Positions 7,936 to 18,400 of a DNA stretch of 20,884 nucleotides are shown here, piece after piece. The stretch is from CAYOKT01 sp964404605 (GTDB taxonomy: Bacteria; Electryoneota; Electryoneia; Electryoneales; Electryoneaceae): positions 1 to 20,884 of the forward strand of contig CAYOKT010000050.1 of the NCBI GenBank assembly GCA_964404605.1, written 5' to 3'. Every line of letters starts with the position of its first letter. The stretch's first letter is position 1. The position numbers and the translations under genes are program-made. The notes under the pieces were generated by a model. That model did no database searches and was not told where the DNA came from. It saw nothing but the letters and a program-made list of their open reading frames with translations.

Positions 7936-8841
7936 ATGACGCTGCCCAACTTTCTCGTCATCGGCGCGATGCGCACCGGGACGACGACCCTCACGAGGCT
8001 GCTGGTTCAGCACCCTGAGGTGTTCATCCCGCAGCAGGAGGTGTTCTTTTTCGACCGGTACCCGCCCGGCGAACCGCTGCCGCTGGAGGACTATGCGAAA
8101 TGGTTCGAGGGCGTGCGCGGGGAGAAGGCCGTCGGCGAGAAATCGCCCGTCTACCTCTACCTCCCCTGGATCCCCGGGCGGATCCGGGAAGCGCTGGGCG
8201 CGGATGTTCGGCTCCTTGTCAATCTGCGCAACCCCATCGAGCGGGCCTGTTCGCATTACTGGTTCAACGTCTACCGGATGCAGGAGACGTTGACCTTCGA
8301 GGAGGCGATCGAGCGGGAGGAGAAGCGCGCCGCGGGCCGCGGACACCGTCGGTTCAGATACCGCGCCCGGGGATACTACATGCGGCAGCTCCGCCCCTTC
8401 CTCGAGGTGTTCGGGCGGGAGAAGCTGCACATCACCCTCTCCGAGCGGCTGTACGCCGACCCCGCCGGGACAATGCGCGAAGTCTTCCGCTTCCTCGGGG
8501 TGGATGACGGGTTCGAGGTGAAGGCGGATTTCAAGCGGGACCCGCCGCGGCCGCCGAAGTTCCTCCGGCTGCACCTCGCCCTCTCGGGGCCGCGGGTCCG
8601 CCTGGAGAAGGTGGCGCCGGCGCGCAAGGCGATCAGCGGGTTTCTCAAGTTGCTGCCGAAATACCCGGATCGCAGTTTCCTCCCGATGCACCCGGCGACC
8701 CGGGCGTTTCTGCGGGAGAGTTTCGCCGGGGAGGTCCGCGAACTGTCCGGGCTGCTCGGGGTGGACCTGGGCCGCTGGTGGCCGGATTTCGCCGAAGGAG
8801 GGGCGAACCGGGCAAGCGGGGAAGGAGGTCGTCACGGCTGA
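7936..8841 (+). CDS. Sulfotransferase domain protein 1 (heparan-sulfate N-sulfotransferase-like)
   Basis: A probable PAPS-dependent sulfotransferase that moves sulfate to a hydroxyl or amine of a glycan or other small acceptor. The 301 residues begin with strand 1 and the 5'-phosphosulfate loop (LPNFLVIGAMRTGTTTL, 3-19). The 3'-phosphate site LRNPIERACSHYW (97-109) has Arg98 and Ser106 in the expected places. The family-like GEKSPVYLY (67-75) and RYRARGYYMRQLRPFLEVFG (141-160) are also present. No signal peptide or membrane segment is visible, so it is probably cytoplasmic. The acceptor cannot be inferred. It starts 7 bases after atpG with a weak ribosome-binding site and is probably co-transcribed with it. 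The tail after LGRWWPDFA is about 14 residues longer than in the neighbouring paralogue. A sulfotransferase inside an atp operon is unusual. Confidence 0.85.
   Translation: MTLPNFLVIGAMRTGTTTLTRLLVQHPEVFIPQQEVFFFDRYPPGEPLPLEDYAKWFEGVRGEKAVGEKSPVYLYLPWIPGRIREALGADVRLLVNLRNPIERACSHYWFNVYRMQETLTFEEAIEREEKRAAGRGHRRFRYRARGYYMRQLRPFLEVFGREKLHITLSERLYADPAGTMREVFRFLGVDDGFEVKADFKRDPPRPPKFLRLHLALSGPRVRLEKVAPARKAISGFLKLLPKYPDRSFLPMHPATRAFLRESFAGEVRELSGLLGVDLGRWWPDFAEGGANRASGEGGRHG
8755..8793 (+). repeat. 39-bp direct repeat, copy 1 (end of sulfotransferase 1)
   Basis: Encodes LGVDLGRWWPDFA. It matches 9698-9736 with a single C/T difference over 39 bases, far closer than the rest of the two genes. The copies are 943 bp apart and bracket essentially all of sulfotransferase 2. 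Confidence 0.85.
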
Positions 8842-9745
8842 AGCGGAGAAAGGGGCGCCGACGCTGCCGAATTTCCTCATCATCGGCGCCATGCGCTCGG
8901 GCACGACCTTTTTCTCGCACTCGCTGCGCCAGCATCCGGAGGTCTTCCTCCCGAGGCGCGAGGTGCACTTCTTCGACCACCGCGAGCCCGGCGAGGAGAT
9001 CAGGGTCGAGGAGTACGCCGCCCACTTCGAGGCGGCGCGCGGCAGGGCGGCGGTCGGCGAGAAGACCCCCGCCTACCTGTACTTCCCCTGGATCGCGGAG
9101 GCGATTCACCGGAACCTCGGCGAGGGGATCAAGCTGATCGCCGTGTTGCGGAACCCGGTCGAGCGGGCCCATTCGCACTACTGGTTCAACGTGGCGCGGT
9201 TCATTGAAACGAAGTCCTTCGAGCGGGCGCTGGAGCTCGAGGAGGAGCGCCTCGCGCACGACACGCATTTCGCGCGGGTGTTCTCCTACCGCGATCGCGG
9301 GTTCTACATGAGGCAGATCCGGCGGTACCTGCCCCTGTTCCCCCGCGAAAACATGCGCTTCTACATCGCCGAGGAGATCTACCGCGAGCCGGAGCGGTTC
9401 CTCCGCGAGGTGTGCGGATTTCTCGGGGTGGACCCGGAGTTCGACTTTCAGCCGTGGTTGGCGCGGAAAAACGTGGCGCCCGTGCCGAAGCTGCTGGGCC
9501 TGCACCAGGCGTTGTCGCACGTGCATGTGTTCGTCCGGCGCTACACGCCGAAGTGGCGTATTCTGCACAAGCCGGTGACCCTTTTTCTCCGGGCGCTGCC
9601 CTGGCATCCGGACCGGGGGGTGAAGCCGATGAGGCCGGAGACGCGCGAGGGGTTGCGCGAAGGGTATCTTCAGGACGTGCGGGAGTTGGAGGAGTTTCTC
9701 GGGGTGGATCTGGGCCGCTGGTGGCCGGATTTCGCCCGTTCATGA
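8834..9745 (+). CDS. Sulfotransferase domain protein 2, apparent ACG start
   Basis: A paralogue of the preceding gene with the same order of motifs: TLPNFLIIGAMRSGTTFF (phosphosulfate loop), GEKTPAYLYFPW, LRNPVERAHSHYWFN (3'-phosphate site), RDRGFYMRQIRRYLPLF, and the ending LGVDLGRWWPDFA. The first conventional in-frame start is ATG 8891, but it lies inside the nucleotide-binding loop and would remove the conserved TLPNFLIIGA strand, which is encoded in frame just upstream. A strong Shine-Dalgarno AAGGAGG (8822-8828) is followed, 5 bases later, by an in-frame ACG at 8834. Starting there gives 303 residues, close to the 301 of the paralogue. I therefore place the start at 8834, either as a rare ACG start or as an ATG altered by mutation or sequencing error. 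It overlaps the first sulfotransferase by 8 bases. The acceptor is unknown. Confidence 0.8.
   Translation, partial: TAEAEKGAPTLPNFLIIGAMRSGTTFFSHSLRQHPEVFLPRREVHFFDHREPGEEIRVEEYAAHFEAARGRAAVGEKTPAYLYFPWIAEAIHRNLGEGIKLIAVLRNPVERAHSHYWFNVARFIETKSFERALELEEERLAHDTHFARVFSYRDRGFYMRQIRRYLPLFPRENMRFYIAEEIYREPERFLREVCGFLGVDPEFDFQPWLARKNVAPVPKLLGLHQALSHVHVFVRRYTPKWRILHKPVTLFLRALPWHPDRGVKPMRPETREGLREGYLQDVRELEEFLGVDLGRWWPDFARS
9698..9736 (+). repeat. 39-bp direct repeat, copy 2 (end of sulfotransferase 2)
   Basis: Second copy of the repeat at 8755-8793, in the same reading register and at the equivalent place in the paralogue. It suggests tandem duplication followed by gene conversion of this segment, or very strong constraint on the C-terminal motif. 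Confidence 0.85.
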
Positions 9746-9800
9746 TGACGGGTAAGGGATAGGCGGCGGGAGAGCACCCGCAGGCAGGAGAGTTACAGTC

Positions 9801-11264
<1,464 letters not shown>

Positions 11265-11280
11265 GACGGGAGAAACCGGG

Positions 11281-11682
11281 ATGGCCATGTTCGAGCTGGA
11301 AATCGTCACCCCCCGGGGGCTGAAGTTCTCCGGCGAGGTGCGCCATGTGCGTGCGCCGGGCGTCCGCGGGTACTTCGGCGTCCTCGCGGGGCACACACCG
11401 TTCATCACCCCCCTGGCCACGGGCGAGATCGACATCGACGCCGGGGAGGGCCTGCGGGTCTTCGCCACCAGCGGCGGGTTCGCCGAGGTCCATGGAGACC
11501 ATGTTCTCATCCTCGCCGAGACGGCCGAGGAGGCGGACGAAATCGACCGGGAGCGGGCGCTCGCGGCGAAGCGGCGCGCCGAGGAGCGGCTCAGCAACCC
11601 CGAGGGAATCGACCACATGCGGGCCCGCGCGGCTCTCGCCAGGGCGTTGAACCGGCTGAAAATCGCCGGGGGGGCCGGATGA
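11281..11682 (+). CDS. atpC: F1Fo ATP synthase subunit epsilon
   Basis: Rotor subunit that links gamma to the c-ring and can inhibit ATP hydrolysis. The 133 residues form an N-terminal beta-sandwich (about 3-85, with FELEIVTPRGLKFSGEV and the conserved GYFGVLAGHTPFITPL) and a C-terminal helical hairpin (about 88-130, rich in Ala, Glu and Arg). The helical inhibitory domain is therefore present, unlike in some FCB-type epsilon subunits that lack it. ATG 11281 follows GGGAGAA; a second in-frame ATG at 11287 is possible. This is the last gene of the operon and a clear terminator follows 82 bases downstream. Confidence 0.93.
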   Translation: MAMFELEIVTPRGLKFSGEVRHVRAPGVRGYFGVLAGHTPFITPLATGEIDIDAGEGLRVFATSGGFAEVHGDHVLILAETAEEADEIDRERALAAKRRAEERLSNPEGIDHMRARAALARALNRLKIAGGAG

Positions 11683-11764
11683 CCTGCCGCCCGAAAGCCG
11701 CGCCGCCGCCGGGAGAAGCGGCCCCGTCCGATCGACGATATCCTGTATTACAGGTAGAATCCGC

Positions 11765-11790
11765 AAGGGACCGCGATGGTCCCTTTTCTT
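11765..11790 (+). terminator. Intrinsic terminator of the atp operon
   Basis: AAGGGACC (11765-11772) and GGTCCCTT (11778-11785) form a perfect 8-bp stem with loop GCGAT, followed by TTCTT. The flanking AAGG/CCTTTT arrangement is typical of a Rho-independent terminator. Its position 82 bases after atpC marks the end of the long operon. Confidence 0.85.
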
Positions 11791-11847
11791 GTGGCCTGGA
11801 GCGGGGAGAGTTGACCGGCGGGTAGCCCCGGCATTTCGGTTTTTTTG

Positions 11848-11979
11848 CAGGCGTCCCTGCGCGGCGGGCGGCCCGGGACTTCTCGCCGCGGCGCTTGCCA
11901 CGCTGCAGCTGAAGGCGAAGGCGGGTTGCCGCAGGCGCTGGCGGGCAGTTACGGGTTTCATGACAGGCGTCCATGCGCG
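11848..11979 (+). repeat. Intergenic repeat fragments upstream of the giant gene
   Basis: Three repeat elements are recognisable. CAGGCGTCCCTGCGCG (11848-11863) recurs at 11964-11979 with one change. GGCCCGGGACTTCTCGCC and the following CGCGGCG (11870-11893) recur at 20812-20835 with one mismatch over 24 bases. GCTGAAGGCGAAGGCGGG (11908-11925) is a variant of the element at 20621-20640 and 20698-20717. I see no convincing gene in 11791-12178. Open frames crossing this stretch have no family-like sequence. Confidence 0.65.
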
Positions 11980-12178
11980 AAAGGCAGGGGCTCCGAGAGG
12001 CGCAGGGGAATGCAGCGCACAGAATTCCGGTGACAGGAGACACAGCCCCGCCGGGAACGGTGGTTTCAGTTTTCACAGAAGCATAGACTTGGCGAGGGCA
12101 TCGGAATTCCCGGTTCCTCTCGTGGAGCCTCGCATCGCCCGGAGAGGCGAGAAAAATCCACCCGTCACCCGACTCGCC

Positions 12179-12209
12179 TTGACTCTACGCGGCGGCGCGG
12201 TGAAATTAT
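12179..12209 (+). promoter_or_regulatory. Candidate promoter for the giant gene leader
   Basis: TTGACT (12179-12184) is a 5-of-6 match to the -35 box. About 18-20 bases later comes the AT-rich AAATTAT (12203-12209), a weak -10. It is the most promoter-like element between the atp terminator and 12450. Transcription from it would start near 12215 and make a leader of roughly 235 bases. The -10 match is poor, so this is tentative. Confidence 0.35.
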
Positions 12210-12220
12210 GCGCACGGGAG

Positions 12221-12363
12221 AAGTATGGACCTTTGTGAAAACTGCTCAAACAAACGTGGGTCCCCCATCAGGTACGCAAACCGAATCAGGATCCCGTGGT
12301 CAGGTACAGGGCGCGCGGTGTCCCGGATGTAGCCGGGCAACCGGCGGGTCCTGTTTGTTTTTT
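12221..12363 (+). ncRNA. Candidate structured leader RNA, possible GEMM-like (c-di-GMP) riboswitch
   Basis: An AT-richer stretch with several complementary segments. GGACC (12227-12231) can pair with GGTCC at 12259-12263 or, alternatively, at 12347-12351 inside the terminator, so mutually exclusive folds are possible. GTGGG/CCCAT (12256-12268) forms a small hairpin. It is followed by GGTACGCAAACC (12271-12282) and later by TAGCCGGGCAACCG (12330-12343). These blocks appear in the order of the class I c-di-GMP aptamer (CAAAC, hairpin, GGxACGCAAAG, then TAGCCGGGTTACCG). However, the lower P2 stem and the GAAA tetraloop are missing, so the class assignment is weak. A structured attenuator of unknown ligand is the safer reading. 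Confidence 0.35.
12306..12363 (+). terminator. Terminator-like hairpin in the giant gene leader
   Basis: A long interrupted stem: ACAGG (12306-12310) with CCTGT (12350-12354), CGGT (12316-12319) with ACCG (12340-12343), and CCCGG (12322-12326) with CCGGG (12333-12337), followed directly by TTTGTTTTTT (12354-12363). This is a strong Rho-independent terminator shape. No gene ends just upstream and the giant gene starts 86 bases downstream. It therefore either ends a short RNA or acts as an attenuator before the giant gene. Confidence 0.65.
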
Positions 12364-12449
12364 CCATACCCGGGTTGAAACGGCGGATTCCCGGTCCGCA
12401 ACAATCACTAAAACAAGGATTTGTGTAGACCATTCAAGGGAGAGGTGAA

Positions 12450-15400
12450 ATGGGAAAGCGTACATGGGTTTTGTTGTTGACGCTTCTGTTCCTCGTGGCC
12501 TGGTCCGGCTTCGCTCTCGCCGAGGAAGCCAAGGTGATCGACCAGCCCCTGGACAAAACGTCCCCCGAGGCCTTGCGCCTCGTGAAACAAAACTTGCGGA
12601 CGATGGTTCCGATGCTCCGCATCGGTACGCGGGCGCGGGTCACACCACATCGGTCCAGTGACCTGGACGAGATCCTCCTGAGCGAGGATTTCACCGATTT
12701 GACGGACATCCCGGCCGGGTGGACCGTGGTCAGCGGCGCGGGAAACGACGCCACGGACACCTGGAACGTGAACACCAATGCCAGCCAGTATGGGGTGGGC
12801 AGTATCGCCGATGGCGCCCCCTTCATCTGGATCAAGGATGCCGGTGGCCTGGATCAGTCCAGTGAAGACCTGATTTCCCCGGCCTTTGACGCCACCGGCT
12901 ACACCACGGTCCTCCTCGACTTCGACTACTGGTTCGATTTCTGGTCCGGGCAGAACCCGGCCACCGTGGACGTGTCGGTGGACGGCGGTGCGACCTGGGT
13001 GAATTACCTGTCCCTGGACGCGGACGCCGAGGAGTACCCGGTGTCCCTCGACATCTCCACCACCGCCGCCGGCGAAGCGTCCGTCCAGATCCGCTGGCAT
13101 TACGATGACGGCGGCACTTACGCCGAGGAGTGGGCCCTCGACAACATCGTGGTCACCGGCGCGGCGGGCGACATCGTTCCGCCCGCGGTCAGTGTCACCG
13201 ACGGCCCCGCCTTCGCGATTGACGGCGAGGACGCCACCGTGACCGTCTCGGCCACGGACAATGTCGGCGTCACCGCGGTCGACCTGACCTACGCCCTCTG
13301 GGTCGGCGGCGCGCCGACGGGCGAGGTCACGGTCCCGATGACTCACCTCACCGCCGACATCTACGAGGGCACCATCCCCGCCAGCTACTACACGGTCGGC
13401 GACTCGGTCGTCTACTATGTCACCGCGTCGGATGCGGAAGGCAACTCCGCCCAGGACCCGGACGGCGCCTGGTACCTGTTCAACGTCTATGGCGGTCCGG
13501 TCGCCTACGCGGATGATTTCGAAGTCGACACCGGCGACTGGGTGACCGCGCAGGACAACGGCGACCCGAACTGGGAGCGCGGCACACCGACCGCCGGGCC
13601 GGGAGCCGCCTACGAGGGGACCGGGGCCTACGCCACCGTCCTCGACGGCGACTACACCTATGCCACCGACAACCTGATTCTCGACCACCTCTACGATGTC
13701 GGCCCCGGCGCGATGCTCACCTTCTGGGCCTGGTGGGACTACGAGAGCGGCTGGGACGGCTTCAACGTGCAGGTCTCGACGGACGGCGGGGCGAACTGGG
13801 CCGTTCTCGACCCGACCATCGGGTACAACGGCAGCGTCAGCGGCCTCGGTGCGGCCTTCACCGGCAACATCAGCGAGTGGTATCACCTCGTGTTCGACCT
13901 CGCCGCCTATGAGGGCCAGACGATCAAGGTCAAGGTGGTCCATTTGGGCGATTCCAGCTTCTTCTACTACGGCGCGGTGGTCGACAACTTCGAGATGTAC
14001 GGTGTCACCGAGGCGGTGCTCAGCGCGCAGTTGACGGGCACGGTCACGGATGACGTGACCGCGGCCCCGATCGAGAACGCGCGGGTGTTCATCGCCGGGC
14101 AGTCGGCCCTGACGGACGCCGCCGGCGCCTATTCCTTCGACGACATCTTCCCCGGCACCTACGACGCCGAAGTCTACGGCCCGGGTTACGAGCAGCTTTC
14201 GGTGCCGGGCATCGAGCTGGCGAACGGCGCCAACACCCAGGACTTCGCCCTCACCTCGATGGGCGCGACGGACTACCTGGTTGACTTCGCCGCGGATGAC
14301 GGCGGCTGGGTCGCCGCCGGCGACAACCCGCAGCTGGAGTGGGGGATGCCGACCAGCGGACCGGGCTCGGCCCTCTTCGGCGAGAACGCCTGGGCGACGG
14401 TCCTCGGTGACATGTATCCCGCCAACATGAACGGTTACCTGATGCCGAACCGCCGCTTCCATGTGACCGGCGCCGACGCTTCGCTCTTCTACTGGCACTG
14501 GTACGAGTTCGAGAGCGGGTGGGACGGTTACAACCTGCAGGTCTCCACGGACGGCGGGGCCACCTGGGTGATCATCGACCCGGACAGCCTCTATCCCGAC
14601 GACAGCATCTACGGCCTCGACGGCGATGTGGGCCTGAACCAGCCCGGCTTCACCGGAGAACCGGAAACCTGGGAGTTGGTAACCTTCTCCCTCGGCGCCT
14701 ATGACGGGATGGACATCGAGCTGCGCTTCCACGTGGGCAGCGACGGTTCCGGCCAGCGTTACGGCGTGGTGTTCGACGGCTTCGGGACCTTCGGCGCCGC
14801 CGAGGTGCCCGCCAACGCCGATGTCTCCGGCACGGTGACCAACTCCGTGTCCGGTGACCCGGTCGAGGGCGCCACCGTGATGCTGGGCAACAACACCACC
14901 GTCACGGACGTGGACGGCAACTATGCCTTCACCGGGCTCTACGCCGGTGACTACGACCTCTCCGTGACCGCGTTCGGCTACCTGGATTATGCCGACGTGG
15001 TGACGCTGGTGGACGGCCAGAACGTGGTCGATGTCGCCATCGACCCGCTGCCGACCCCGACCTTCTTCGACGACTTCGAGACCGACAACGGCCTCTGGAT
15101 CGTCACCGGCACCACGATGGATTGGCAGCGCGGCATCGCGACCGATCCGGACGGTCCGCCCGAGGCGATCTCCGGGGACAACGTCTACGCGACGGTCCTC
15201 GACGGCGACCACAGCTCGAGCGCGGATGATTACCTCGAACTCGACATGGACCTCGTCGCCGGTCCGGCGGCGGAGGTTTACTTCTACCACTGGCTGAAAT
15301 ACGCCACCGGCGGCTACGACGGCTACAACTTCCAGGTGATGCCTTCCAGCACGGGGGTGTGGGAAGTCGTCACGCCGTTGAGCGGATATAACGACGACTC

Positions 15401-18400
15401 GATTAACTACCTGGACGGCGAGCCCGGCTTCACCGGCGATAACGGCCCCGCGTGGGAGTTGCTGCGCTTCGACCTGTCGGCCTATGACGGCCAGTCGTTG
15501 CGCTTCCGCTTCCGTCACGGCACCTCTTCGGTGGTGAACGACTTCGGCGTCGCCATCGACAACTTCTCCGCCGTCGACCTCTATCCGCCGGGCTCCATCG
15601 CCGGCACGGTGACCGATTTCGCGACCAGCGATTCGCTGGAGGGCGTGGTGGTGGTGGCGTTTGACGCCGTCACGACCGACGAGGCGGGACGGGATACCAC
15701 GGACGCCCTGGGCGCCTACGAAATCGCGATGCTCGCCCCCGGTGACTACGACCTGACCGCGACCCTCGCCGGCTACGTGCAGGGTTCGGCGGATGCCGTC
15801 CCGGTGAACCCCGGTGAGACCACGGTACAGGATTTCGCCCTCGAGGCTGAGACCCAGACCGTGGCGGTCACCGGTACGGTCGAGAACGCGGATGATCCGG
15901 TGATGCCGGTGATCGGCGCGCTGGTCACCATGTGGGCCGGCGACACCGAGATCGCCAGCGGCCTGACCGATGACTTCGGCGCCTTCGACCTCGGCGATCA
16001 GCTCGTCGGCTTCTACGACTTCACCATCACCTACGACCCGGAAGGCTCCACCGGCTTCCACAACAACAGCTACTACGCGGTTGATGTGAACGACGGGACG
16101 GTTCCACTGGCGTTCGATATCTTCGAGATTCTCCCGCCGGAGAACCTGAGCGCGATGAGCGGTGACGGTCTGATCTCCCTGAGTTGGGAGCCGCCGCTCA
16201 ACCACCAGCCGCTGGACCTGCTGACCAACATGGCGAATCGCCGCCGGAACGCCGTCGCGCGCACGCGCAATGCGACCGATCCGGCCGATATCGCCAAGCG
16301 GGAAGCGTTGCAGCGCGAGCTGACGCGCCTCGAGCACCATATCGCGGCGATCCGCGCCAGCGATGACCTGGACGAACTCGACGACTTCGCGGGCTACATC
16401 ATCGCGATGCGCGAAACGGACAGCGCGGACCCGTTCGTCAACGTCGACACGGTCGGTACGGACGAGCAGGCGGTGACGATCACCGGGCTGACGAACGACA
16501 CGGACTACACCTTCCGCGTCGCCGCCGACTACGGCTATGACCCGGCCTACCTCGCCTGGTCCGACTCCACCGTCGCGGCCCCGTTCCAGATCAACTACTC
16601 CGTCCAGGAGCTGCCCAACTTCGTCTGGTACGACATCCGGACGACCGGTCTCGGCACGGCGCTCGGCGAGGGTGACGATACTACCATCCCGGTGGCCCTG
16701 CCCGCGACCTTCTACTTCTACGGCATCGGCTACGACCAGATCTACGTCGGCTCCAACGGCGCGTGCAGCTTCACCGACTCCTACGTCACGCTGTCGAACG
16801 CGCCCATCCCCTCCACGAGCGCTCCGAACGCCCTGATTGCGGCGCTCTGGGACGACATGGACCCGGGTGATTCGCCGGACGAGGACGCCTGGACGTACTA
16901 CGATGCCGATGACAACGTCTTCATCATCGAGTACAACACGGGCGACTTCCCCGGACCGGGGAGCAACGTCAAGAACTTCGAGGTGGTCCTCGACTTCAAC
17001 AACGGGTCGATCCTCCTCAACTACAACACCACCCAGTCCGGCTGGCCGTCAGCCACCGAGGCCACGGTCGGGATCGAAAACGAGACCGGCACGGTCGGCA
17101 CGCCGTACGACGTTGACCTGCTGCACGACGGCCTGTCTCTCCTCTTCTCGGTGCCCGGAGACATCGAGGGCACGGTGAGCGACAACGACGGCGACCCGAT
17201 CGAGGGCGTGTCCGTCGCGGTCTTCCCGGCGGGTGATGATGTGCCGCTCTTCGGGATGACCACGGGCCCGGACGGGATGTACGGCTTCAGCCTGCCGCCC
17301 GGCCTCTACGATATCCTCGCCACCGCCGTCGGTTACATGCCGGGGACGGTGACGGATGTCGAGGTCTTCAGCAATGAGACCACGGTCGTCGACATCACGT
17401 TGCCGGATGAGTCCCGGACGGTGGACATCACCGGCACGGTGACTTCCGCGGACAACCCGGGCACTCCGATCGAGGGGGCGACCGTACGGTTGCACTTCGC
17501 CGACGGCAGCTTCGTGGATGCGGTCACGGATGCCGCGGGCCTGTACGACCTCGGCGACCAGCTCTACGGCTACTACACCTTCGAGGTGCTCTCGACACCG
17601 CTCGGCTCCATGGGCTTCCACGATGAGGCCTTCGGTCCGATCTACGTGGATGACACCGCGGTTCCGGTGGACCTCGAGGTCCTCGAGATCATGCCTCCGG
17701 TCAACGTCAACGCCACGGCCAGCGGCCACGCGATCACGGTGTTCTGGGATCCGCCGCTGAACCACGCCGGGCCGGACATGCTGGCCTCGATGATCGAGCA
17801 TCGCCGCGCCGCGCTGCGGCAGTTGGGCGACCTCGGTTCCCTCGAGGCGCAGCCGAAGATCGACCTGCTGCGGCAGGATCTCGCGCGGCTCGAAGCGTTG
17901 CAGCGTGTCGCCGAGGCCCGCAGCGAGGACGACCTGAACAGCATGGACGACTTCGCCGGCTACTTCGTCGAGATGACTGTCGGCGGCCAGTCCGCGATCG
18001 TCGATACCACCGGACCCGCGGAAGAGAGTTCGCTCATCGCGCCGGTGATCCCGGGCCAGATCTACACCCTCCGCGTCGCCGCCGATTACGGCTACGGCGA
18101 GGAGTACCTGGTCTGGAGCGACCCGGTGGATGTGCAGCCGCGCGAAGTCAGCTACACCGCCGAGGTTCTCCCCGCGGCGGAGTGGGTGGACGTGCGCAAC
18201 GATCCGAACGCGACCCAGCTTGGGCTCTCGGATGACGGCGAAGCGCTGGTCACGTTCACGGTTCCGTTCGAGTTCTACGGGATGACCTACGGCGATATCA
18301 CCGTCGGTGCGAACGGCGCGGCGAGCTTCATCGACACGCAGATCCCGTATATTCCACAGCCGATCCCGACGCCGGGTCCGCCGGACGCGTTGATCGCGCC

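Noticed and set aside
11791..12238. Possible plus-strand gene of about 149 codons after the atp terminator
   Set aside because: It spans repeat fragments, has no family-like sequence or convincing ribosome-binding site, and runs into the promoter and leader region of the giant gene.
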